Positions 56,407 through 64,000 of a DNA stretch of 64,000 bases are shown in pieces. The notes beneath the pieces were generated by a model. It was not told where the DNA came from and ran no database searches. It saw nothing but the letters and a program-made list of their open reading frames with translations. The DNA is from Undaria pinnatifida (lineage: Eukaryota; Sar; Phaeophyceae; Laminariales; Alariaceae). Both the position numbers and the translations under genes were made by a program. Every line of letters starts with the position of its first letter. Positions within the stretch are counted from its first letter, which is position 1. The DNA is taken from contig JABAKD010000017.1 in assembly GCA_012845835.1 (NCBI GenBank), positions 7,649,600 to 7,713,599 of the forward strand, read 5' to 3'.

Positions 56407-57242
56407 CTGGTACATGAATGCGGTGCAGCAGGGGAAGCGTGGAAAACACGGGGAGGGGTGAAAATGGGGGAGTGGTCAGACCCGCACAAACGGCATGCTA
56501 CGCATGCCTTGTACATCAAACTCCGTCTGTCTGCTATGGGTTCGTGACGCTGTTAACATGACTATGCGATCTGTCGGACGATATTCAACGCGTGCGTGTC
56601 AACCACTCAAAGCGACGAATCAGTCGAATATGTTGACCACTATGTAACTATGATAAAACAGAAAAACAACACGACATCGTACAACCAAACAGTTGGAACA
56701 CAGCAGCGGGACATGACCGACCATACATAGTTCTATTAGACACCCTGATTATTCGAGGCAACTTGTTCTCGAGAACATTGTCTAAGTTAGCTAGGGGGAC
56801 TTGCGAGGCCTCGGTATATGTGGAAAACACGATAATTTCCACTGCTCCCGACAATCATGCGCCGACTATACGTAAACCAGGATCTATCGCTCCACCATCG
56901 TGGGTACTTGGGTACACGAGGTTTGGCTAAACCATGACGCGAAGCGGCTGTTCCAGAGAGATCGAAGCCGCGCATATTGCGTGCAACATTTCCGAGTCTC
57001 CGGGCCTAGGAAAATTCGATCTCGACGAAGAGAACCGACGTCGATAAACATTTTGTGTTCGACCCGACGAACAAGCCCATGCAGTACTAACTATAAGTAT
57101 GCGGTGGCTCCTACTGTGCGGGACGCAAAAGTCGTCCCAACAGCAGAGCCCAGTGTTGCAGGTCTGGAGCGGCAACGTGCTACCATAAAAATATCTTAGA
57201 GGTTGCACCCATTATTTTCTGAGATTCCTCGTTTGAGGAGTT

Positions 57243-57345
57243 GTACATGGCATTTCTTACTACACAGAATCAACAACAACAACAAAAACAACAACAGCAA
57301 CAACAACAACGACAACAACAACAACAACAACAGAAACAAAAATGT
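57243..57345 (+). repeat. CAA microsatellite inside the P copy 2 intron
   Basis: About 75 bp of CAA repeats with CAG, AAA and CGA interruptions. It lies within the 1,467-bp interval between exon A and exon B, so the polyGln frame on the plus strand is probably not coding. Confidence 0.85.
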
Positions 57346-57873
57346 TTTTTAGTGCACCGAAATCAACCGCTTACCAAGCCCAGCTTATGGGACGCAACGT
57401 GCTACGACAGAGGTTGCACCAATTGTTTTTCTGAGGTTCCTCAATTTGGGAGGCGAAAACCCTCTCTTAAAAATTGATTTGGAAAATTACTCTTACGGCC
57501 ACCAGATGAAAAATATCATGGCCGAGGTATACAACGAGAAGCATGCAACAAAATATGACACCAGAACATTTTTAAAGATTTCGGGTTTAGGAGCTCCGCC
57601 ATTCAGAAAACATTTCACACCGAACGTGCTCTACATATATCGCAGCACGCGTCATGGGCTAGGCATAGAAACAACGGAAAAAAAAGTGTGCCACTCCAAC
57701 GACTTTTCAGGTTAACAAGCCCCATCATTCGGGAAAAAAAAAAAAAAACGAAATGCTACCTCTGTGGTACCTGGTGTCGAGCTCCATCTGGCACAAGTAA
57801 ATCTCTTTAAAAAAAAACAATACAACTATCATCGACGTGCGTGTAGGGCCAAATTGTGAACCGTGGAACCTAC

Positions 57874-58180
57874 CCCAAAACCCTCCGATGCTGCCAATTA
57901 TCTCTCCAACGTTGAGCGGGTCGATCTCTGTGATTATCTCCCACGAATCAGGCTCCTGCTGCATTTGCGCCTCCAGGTAGGCGTATGGGTAGGTGACGTC
58001 CTCAATCACCTAGTACGAGCATGAATGTTTCGTAGGGGCCCAGAGATTCGACGGAATACAGTCGCCGGGTTACACATCGGTCGTGGTTCCGCGGTGGTAG
58101 TACAGTGCCGGTACCCTGCAGTACCACGCCGTAGGTGAATGCGCGGTAAACGTAAAGTAACTTGTCATCGATAAATGCCT
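57874..58180 (-). CDS. Family P, copy 2: EIDPLNVGE exon (exon A) and upstream extension
   Basis: From 58010 to 57874 the minus strand reads VIEDVTYPYAYLEAQMQQEP, DSWEIITEIDPLNVGEIIGS, IGGFW plus one base, then the donor GTAGGT. Upstream, 58180-58012 is open as AFIDDKLLYVYRAFTYGVVL, GTGTVLPPRNHDRCVTRRL; the latter resembles VLPFLLCAFCERCITRPL before the 34.7-kb exon. The two parts are one base out of frame at about 58010. That is either an inactivating change or a very short (about 64-base) intron ending in ACTAG. The exit phase (1) matches exon B entry. Confidence 0.6.
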
Positions 58181-58294
58181 CGGTGGAGGTGAATCATATT
58201 GTTCCTGGAGACTATCACTGGAAGAGCTCAATGTCACACGATGAAAAATATCACGGCCTAGGTATAAAAGTGTTAAACGCTAAAAACAAAAATG

Positions 58295-58400
58295 AATTTC
58301 GTCGATATTCGGGTTAAGGAGCGCCGAAACTTCGAAAATATTTCCCCCAAAAGGTGCAACCTTTATCGTAGCAAGCGTCCGTCCCACAAAGTACTGCAAT
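58295..58400 (+). repeat. Short interspersed repeat F4, copy in P intron
   Basis: GGGTTAAGGAGCGCCGAAAC, CCCCCAAAAGGTGCAACCTT and TATCGTAGCAAGCGTC match the F4 pattern. Neighbouring copies at 57575-57660 and 57705-57775 are also inside the gene region. Confidence 0.5.
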
Positions 58401-58675
58401 ACTGCGGGATAGTTCGGAATCCACCACTTTTATGCGGGCTATCGTCTGCCAAGGTACCGTACGAACAAGGGACCACCGCTGCGCTGCAAAAATCAACGAA
58501 TTACAGGAAAGCCGAACCATTTGTGTCACTTATGCTTGTCCGTCCTGTCTGGTCACCACTGGGAAGCCGAGGGGGGTGGGGGACGCAAGGCCTCCCGAAA
58601 ACAATACCTCGCAGAGCCGGGATGCTTTATATGGTCGGTCGCCCGACGTGAATGCGATCTATGAAGCTGTTATAC

Positions 58676-58808
58676 CTGGTAAAAAGTAAGATATCGTAAA
58701 TGGTGTGAGGATGTGAACCCCCAAGGCAAAGAGAATGTACCTTTCACAAAATAAAAACGTCCTATTTCCAGGTATGTACTCGAAGTATGTGAATACGACT
58801 CCGAGGTT
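58676..58808 (-). CDS. Family P, copy 2: putative hydrophobic exon
   Basis: After the acceptor CCGCAGAG the frame reads NLGVVFTYFEYIPGNRTFLF, CERYILFALGVHILTPFTIS and is open to a GTATAA donor at 58675; an alternative donor (GTACAT) follows CER. Entry phase is 0, matching the exit of the exon at 58944-59288. The second half is hydrophobic. No matching copy was seen near 35-36 kb. Confidence 0.45.
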
Positions 58809-58943
58809 CTCTGCGGGGATAATCTAACGCGCATGCACGTGTTTCTGAGGTGGCGCAACAAAGGGTCAGACTTGCTAGCTAGCCACATGGGGAGCATTCC
58901 AGAGTTTTTTTGGAGCATCCCCACTGAAGCATGCAGCACTTAC

Positions 58944-59288
58944 CTTGTCCCTGTAAACAGAAGACGTCAGCGATAGAGCCTTGTAGGAAACGGCATTCTC
59001 CCCAGCGATATTGTGCTGCTCGTTACGTCCGATACCCTGTCGCCGACACAAAATATGTACAGACCATTTGAATCCCGTGAGTAAAACATCACCGCTCTCA
59101 TGCGTCAATATCGTTTGAAATGCTGAACCCGCGATGTATCCATTTTCGTAAAGGTGGTATGCAGCGCTGGACACCACCGTATTTGCCCCATCGTCCTTCT
59201 CGAAACCACCACGGTGCTCTAAGGTACCACAATCCTCTATGATGTCAGTTTTCTCTGAGACACCCTCACCCATGAAAGGAGCGACTGT
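58944..59288 (-). CDS. Family P, copy 2: 115-codon internal exon
   Basis: It is bounded by TTGGCAG (acceptor) and AAG|GTAAGT, a near-consensus donor. It reads TVAPFMGEGVSEKTDIIEDC, then DGANTVVSSAAYHLYENGYI, ILTHESGDVLLTGFKWSVHI, ENAVSYKALSLTSSVYRDK without stops; length 345 bp keeps phase 0. The acceptor and donor quality plus the clean frame make it the most convincing exon here. No domain is recognised. Membership in the P gene rests on order, strand and phase only. Confidence 0.55.
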
Positions 59289-59326
59289 CTGCCAAGATAT
59301 TTTTTAAAAAAGAAAAAAAAAATCGA

Positions 59327-59366
59327 GGACGTCAGCCGTGAGTTCGACGAATTTCAGGTCAATACT
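59327..59366 (+). repeat. R1 terminus fragment shared with 13.04 kb
   Basis: These 40 bases (GGACGTCAGCCGTGAGTTCG ... CAGGTCAATACT) are identical to 13043-13082 and are a variant of the R1 start. It lies 39 bp upstream of the exon acceptor, in the probable intron. The plus-strand frame beginning here has no ATG and is not called as a gene. Confidence 0.7.
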
Positions 59367-59929
59367 AATTGTTTTGGCTATCTATGCTCATGCACTTGTC
59401 GTGGCTACGCCGCTGGGCGATACAGTTTCTGGTTATGTGAACGCTGTGATGACGCCTTTGTCAACATATACATGGCTCAGAAACATACATGGCTTCGTGT
59501 ATACGGTGTTTGGGTTCACGAAAGAGTCACGTACCGCGAACGGAGTATGGCAAACATCCTCTTGCCGAGGTGGTCACTGCAATAGGTGTTCTCCACCAAG
59601 ATACAGGGAGGCCATCGTGAGTGGAGCGTACAATCGCATTCTAAACGAGCTCGTGATTACAGGTTTTTGTTTACTGGTTTACTGAATGATCACTGCATCA
59701 GGTGCTCAACTGGGTAAAATGTACTATTAGTCGGCGCATGCCGCGATGGACCCGATGTAGAGGTCTATATGTTTTTGCTAGACGCGCATGCTGCGGTAAA
59801 GGTGTACAACTTCAATTTTGTGGCTCCGCTCTTTTCATTCAGGTGCTTTTTGGAAGATTCGAAACTGACTTTGAGACAAATCAAAGTATAACTCGATGAA
59901 CGCTTCCACACGGCCTACTGGTAGTAGAG

Positions 59930-60163
59930 ATGTGTAACGAAAAATGTTGCAAAAGCACTAATGACTGCTGTAGTAGTTGTATTTCAGAGATGTTGGGTAG
60001 TCGGAACCTCATCGTAAGCCCAAAAAAGCAATGGGCTAACATCGCTACCGCCACCGTGGCACGACTTGTTAGCAGAACATCCGGCACCGTAATTATGCAC
60101 GCGTTGAGTAAAACACGCACTAAAGCATCTGGCGCAGATCATTCCGATACCCCGAAGAGCTAG
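59930..60163 (+). other. Small Cys-rich open frame
   Basis: A 77-codon frame starting with ATG: MCNEKCCKSTNDCCSSCISE, then a basic, Ser/Thr-rich remainder. The Cys spacing does not match a family I know. It lies antisense to the presumed P intron, so it may be chance. Confidence 0.2.
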
Positions 60164-60261
60164 TAGTGCCACTGTCTTGGCCGTCGTGTGTAGAATGAGC
60201 TTGCTTCAGCATCGTTCACCAAGAAAAACATTCCCGTAGAGAATACAACCTACGGGAATAA

Positions 60262-60471
60262 CATGGGAATTCCACGCAAGAAGTCCAACCCCATTCTGTA
60301 TCTACCTACGTACTTCCCGCTAGTCATCGATCCTGTCCACCTGCCGGCCTTGATCCCAATTTTACCTATGAGTTGACTGGAGGCGCGTGTTACGATAGCA
60401 GTAGCACGTTTTGGCTGAATGCATTTCCGAGCGCCGAAGCTCGTTATCGTAATAGAGGCGGGATTCTTGTA
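60262..60471 (+). other. Possible exon on the opposite strand, unidentified
   Basis: It is open for about 69 codons to a TAA: PPAGLDPNFTYELTGGACYD, SSSTFWLNAFPSAEARYRNR, GGILV. The sequence looks clearly protein-like. An overlapping frame (MGIPRKKSNPILYLPTYFPL) is open just upstream, suggesting a frame shift near 60340. The family is unknown. Confidence 0.35.
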
Positions 60472-60758
60472 TAAATTTCATTTTTGTCGCTGCTTGCCTA
60501 GGTCATGGGGTGGTTTTGTGTACCTCGGGTTGCACTTTTGTTTTCTCAAGTTTTTGGTGTTCGTGTGAGGCATAGAGCTCCTGTGAAGTTCAATCGCACT
60601 TTATATTGTACAATGTGTCTGAAAAACAGTCTGACGCTCTCCCACACGATTGAAGAATCATATGCATACCCAAGCGAACCCCATAGTCGACGGCTGTCAC
60701 AGGTTCAAGACTACAGCTACAAGCCTCTAATCAACGGATTTCTCCGCTCGTGACGTAC

Positions 60759-60873
60759 CATGTATGAGAAGACATGGCTGCTCGATTGGTTCGTGATGCA
60801 ACTGTAGGATATCTGGATCCCGGTTGACGGTTCCTCTGTCTCAGAATTGACCAGGAATATGTAAAGCCATTCG
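60759..60873 (-). CDS. Family P, copy 2: QISYSC exon
   Basis: Between acceptor-like TATACAG and the donor GTACGT the frame reads EWLYIFLVNSETEEPSTGIQ, ISYSCITNQSSSHVFSYM. It aligns without gaps to the 38.1-kb exon and ends at the same codon. The distance to exon A is about 2.8 kb here and 3.3 kb in copy 1, again on the same strand, supporting one duplicated gene structure. Confidence 0.55.
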
Positions 60874-61131
60874 CTGTATACACGTCAAATGCGGGGGCGG
60901 TGGGAGCGGGGGGAACCCGGGGCGACAAGGTCAAGGTCATCGTACATCGTCCGCGACAGCATCGCGGCATGTAGTTGAAAAAAGGGTCGAGCTGGGCAAA
61001 CGAACAAACTACACATACGGAGTAACATGAACAAACGCCCCCTCACCCATCACGGATGGGGACACGTCACGGCGCGACTAGAAATATATACAGCTGGTAT
61101 ACGCGGAGATACTGGGAGTGGGGTGAACACA

Positions 61132-61359
61132 CGGGGGCGATAAGCCCACCGTATCGTTTTGCGACAACGAAACTGCCGTTGAGCAAAGAAATCCGGGCAT
61201 AAGACAACACCTGCATACGATCGCATCGGTGGACTGTGGATATCTCGTAGCAGCCGCCGTAGCATCTATCAAAGAAGAAGTCCGTGGATACAAGGGTGGT
61301 AAGGTCACTCTATCGTTCATGACAACATCGCGGTGTTTGGAACAAGGAACGAACTATTA
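61132..61359 (+). other. Possible exon, unidentified (CDNETAV motif)
   Basis: It is open to a TAA at 61357-61359: GDKPTVSFCDNETAVEQRNP, HTIASVDCGYLVAAAVASIK, EEVRGYKGGKVTLSFMTT. The segment TVSFCDNETAV with a following Asn-Pro recalls the 'CDN-x-xAV' stretch of retroelement RNase H, but the rest does not, so I do not assign it. It is open for 75 codons. Confidence 0.35.
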
Positions 61360-61692
61360 ATAGTAATTCCAAATTGTTGTGTGGCAGGTGGATAAATAAC
61401 CAGCGGCTTTCAAGGAAAAGCTTCGACATACACAGGAGCTAGCTCAAGGGCTCCCATTCCAACGGCCCCTCTACCCTCCCGTCCGAATGGAGTCCTTTTA
61501 CTTGGCAGCTATCTGTCGGGACTGAAATATTAGAACCGTTTAGGTCGGAAATTCATATACGAACGGCCCTTAGACTTAAGTCTAGCGCGGTACGCTGTAA
61601 AAATATCCCCTTCCCTTTGCCACCACAAAAATGTTACGCCGTCAAATTCCCGCCTATTTGTTGCCTGAAAACTAACGTGAATTACGCGCTAA

Positions 61693-61960
61693 AGTGGACG
61701 CGAGCTACGGTGGTGATGGTGCGGTACTCCCCATGCCGATCACATACCGAGCATGGGCCACTCCATCTAGCGGATGTTTTAGTCCCTCGTTCACAAAAGG
61801 ATTTCAACTATTAGTGTCGGCGCAGAGGGTAACAGATTTTTTCACGGAGGTGCAAATCGCGCAAGCGGAAAGCATTAACACCACAGAGACACAGGGGCCA
61901 CTGACGTGGGCCGTTGAAGTGACCTCTCTACTATACAGTATAACCTTGATCAGTTGTTGA
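61693..61960 (+). other. Possible exon, unidentified
   Basis: An 88-codon frame reads SYGGDGAVLPMPITYRAWAT, SFTKGFQLLVSAQRVTDFFT, EVQIAQAESINTTETQGPLT, and ends in a hydrophobic stretch before TGA. CTAAAG at the 5' edge could be an acceptor. It looks protein-like but there is no known family and no second copy in the window. Confidence 0.35.
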
Positions 61961-63085
61961 CTTCGATAACAATTCGCACCGATGTGCTCGCTTTCCCTCG
62001 CTCTGTCTTCTAATACATCGAGCACAAACCATCACACCCAACCACGGAACAGTCAGGCCACCCCGACTTGATATTTGCTAACATGGCATAGTACGCCCCT
62101 ACTACCGACCTTCTAGGAGGCGAGGAAGACTCCGTGTAAACTAACCTGTGAGCCTCCCAGCTCTCCCCTCCGGCAACGCACGTGTTAGACGCGCCGGGAC
62201 CTCCACCCGGATACCAAGACGCCTGCATCAATCGCAGTTAAGACACTGATTACAGTCAGATTACAATAAATAGCACACACACCATTTCAGTTAGATTACA
62301 TGAGATACGGGATGTTCCGGCGGCGACACCGGCGGTGTTCGATATGACGGTGTTTGCGGGACACCAAACTTGGTTCGGTAAGAAAATATGGGATGCGAGT
62401 ATTGGAACCGACGAATGCCATATTACCCAAGGTCAACTCGCTCCACCAGAAGCTAGGTTAGATTAAAACCTCCAACCGTTTTCAGAAATTCTAACCCACT
62501 ATTTCTTGGGTTCGGTAGGCCTTGGGATGTGGCGTTCGTCGGTTTCAATATTGTTGTTTCATGCTTTTTACTACACAACCACGTTTGGTACATAGCGACC
62601 GGCTATCGCTGTTCAAAACGAGGCCAGAAAATGCGGCGCAACGCATGAGTCAATGGAATTCGAGTCAGCACACGATGGCACTACGTGGCCTTTTAATAAC
62701 TGTATTGGTGGATGACCCTACCCTCCCCCCCAGCCCATACGATTACCCCTCCGCCCCAACCGGTTCCGGCAGCATAGCATGATTCGTACCCACGAGGGGG
62801 GGCACATCACGTCGCGGGTATACACAATCGCGACCGTGCCAGGCGGGGGCTTGACCTGAAAGGTAAATGACGAGTGTCTGCTTCCGCCTTTCCTATGACC
62901 AAATACCTACGTCTCGTGTTGAGGGCTCGCATTCATCAGCGCGAAGACAAAAGGATTTTACTCGCTCAACAACGTCGTTTCCACGTGAAACGGAAAAACA
63001 CGATGATATGTTATTGCAAGGAAAGGGTGGTTGTGGTCTACTCTTCTAGAGCTGAAGTGACGTTTTCGGGAACACTATACACAAT
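61961..63085. other. Region without an assigned gene
   Basis: Only short open frames (below 90 codons) and no recognised repeat family. Confidence 0.4.
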
Positions 63086-63575
63086 TTAAAATAGTGTGAG
63101 AGAAAAAGGGTTAAGATGCGTGCGGAAGACATCCCCCCAGTGTGTACCTTGTTGGCCCCAGGTCAGTATCATTTCGCACACCCCAAAAACCCGTTGGTTA
63201 TTTACAGTACAGTAGAGGTCCTTTAATAGTGCTGGTTTCGAGAAAAGGCGCCGTCTGTCGCGGCATTGCCGGTAAAATCGCTTGCCACAGATGATAACCA
63301 CCTCCCATGAATGGTAGCCTGCGGAGTAGTGTCCATTAACCTAGTAGTGCCGGGCGTGTTTGGCTGGGACACGCCAGCAGTTCTCAGGGACGTCTACCGT
63401 ACCCCTACTGTAGCGCGTGACAAAGAGGCGTACGGTACGACGGCTTTGATTGCAGATGCTACAGGATGTGTGTGTTTTGGATCGTCGCGGCGTCGACCCT
63501 GCAGCTTTCAAGGCTATGTAGACGTTCAGTTCGTGTTTGCTATCTCTTCCAGCTCACGTTGACCTTGAAGTAGTC
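63086..63575 (-). pseudogene. Possible 3' coding region, unidentified, one in-frame stop
   Basis: On the minus strand 63575-63086 is open except for one TAG at 63341-63343: HELNVYIALKAAGSTPRRSK, then CSICNQSRRTVRLFVTRYSR, stop, VNGHYSAGYHSWEVVIICGK, LLKDLYCTVNNQRVFGVCEM, ending LNPFSLTLF and TAA. The stop is also part of CTACTAG|GTT, so it may be an intron end. A CxxC pair (CSIC) is present. The competing plus frame at 63311-63562 is also open. The family is unknown. Confidence 0.35.
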
Positions 63576-63585
63576 CAGATCTTCA

Positions 63586-63888
63586 GTGGCGTTCCGCTCT
63601 TCCCCCAAGAAAGGTTTCACCTCTGACGTCTTGAACTCCCAACACCAGCCCTTCTGCTCGCACAAAGGCACACGCACGGTGAGTGGGTTCCATGACGGGG
63701 GTCGTTATCTACTTCACCCATTCCATTTTTTGACGAAAAGGTTTCTGCCTGACGAAGCTCCGTGGTTGGAGTGTCTTCTGGTTTACGTGCCATACCTAGG
63801 GGTCGCTGGAATTTTTATCGGAGTCCGCGTTCGGTTTTCTCGAAGCAAACGGATGGGTGAGGTGGAGATAAACAGACAGTCTTCGTAA
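63586..63888 (+). other. Unidentified 100-codon open frame at the right edge
   Basis: It lacks an ATG-proximal context and has a hydrophobic centre (WLECLLVYVPYLGVAGIFIG) followed by a basic tail. It could be an exon with a membrane segment. Nothing else supports it. Confidence 0.2.
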
Positions 63889-64000
63889 AAAAAATATGAC
63901 GAGCATAACCAAAAGGCAGGTAGTAGGGAGTGTCGAACAAGGCAACACAAGAAGCAATGAAATGCTCCGGGATAGCGTTGCGCAGGGCTTGTCGAAGTGT

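Noticed and set aside
57241-57477. Polyglutamine protein on the plus strand
   Set aside because: The CAA repeat lies inside the intron between two supported minus-strand exons, with no flanking coding signal.
13043-59366. Identical DVSREFDEFQVNT peptide encoded at 13.0 and 59.3 kb, first thought to be a conserved domain
   Set aside because: The DNA itself is identical over 40 bp and matches the start of repeat R1, so it is a repeat terminus and not protein conservation.
59338-59685. 115-codon plus frame with a hydrophobic start resembling a secreted protein
   Set aside because: The start codon is GTG, its first 30 bases are the R1 repeat terminus, and a second frame is equally open.

Overview
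The window looks like gene-poor nuclear DNA from a eukaryote. Reasons: split coding pieces with GT...AG junctions and pyrimidine-rich acceptors, no operon-like gene packing, no bacterial-style ribosome sites, abundant microsatellites, minisatellites and homopolymers, and several families of interspersed repeats. An alga or other protist with a large repeat-rich genome would fit, but I cannot name the lineage from sequence alone. I found no rRNA, tRNA, CRISPR or convincing full-length intact gene. Most coding matter is fragments of transposons or decayed paralogues. All translations and alignments were done by eye.

Layout. 0-7.5 kb: unannotated DNA, TATCGAT-type degenerate repeats, a 209-bp tandem duplication and two blocks of the pentamer GACCC. 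7.5-14.3 kb: a complete but dead DNA transposon of about 6.76 kb with about 115-bp terminal inverted repeats (TIRs), a target-site duplication (TSD) and a multi-exon transposase pseudogene. 14.3-22 kb: diverged minisatellites and poly-C-bearing tandem repeats. 22-38 kb: interspersed repeats mixed with exons of a membrane-protein-like gene family (called P here). 38.8-44.7 kb: minisatellite, a GTT tract, a purine tract, and a segmental duplication whose second copy holds an extra 430-bp repeat insertion. 46.5-48.4 kb: a candidate minus-strand gene, a GGAAGCTTCC array split by a small inverted-repeat element, and four tandem hairpins. 51-52.2 kb: a decayed Ty1/copia-type Gag. 54.9-61 kb: the best preserved P gene, on the minus strand. 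61-64 kb: several unassigned exon-like reading frames.

The two most informative items are the transposon, whose boundaries, TSD, exon phases and inactivating stops can all be read directly, and family P. In P, the exon encoding EIDPLNVGEIIG and the downstream exon encoding LILILWPIFFVAATR recur at two and three places respectively, always on the minus strand and with matching splice positions. A further shared exon (QISY-S/T-C) occurs about 3 kb upstream of both larger copies. I do not recognise this family.

The interspersed repeats are modular. R1 (core TTTGCAAGCTGTGTGTGA), M1 (inverted ends around TTCTACGGTAGCC), M2 (ends GACCAAGGC) and R2 (G-rich, with long G/C homopolymers) are short, non-coding and often nested, so they look like non-autonomous transposons.
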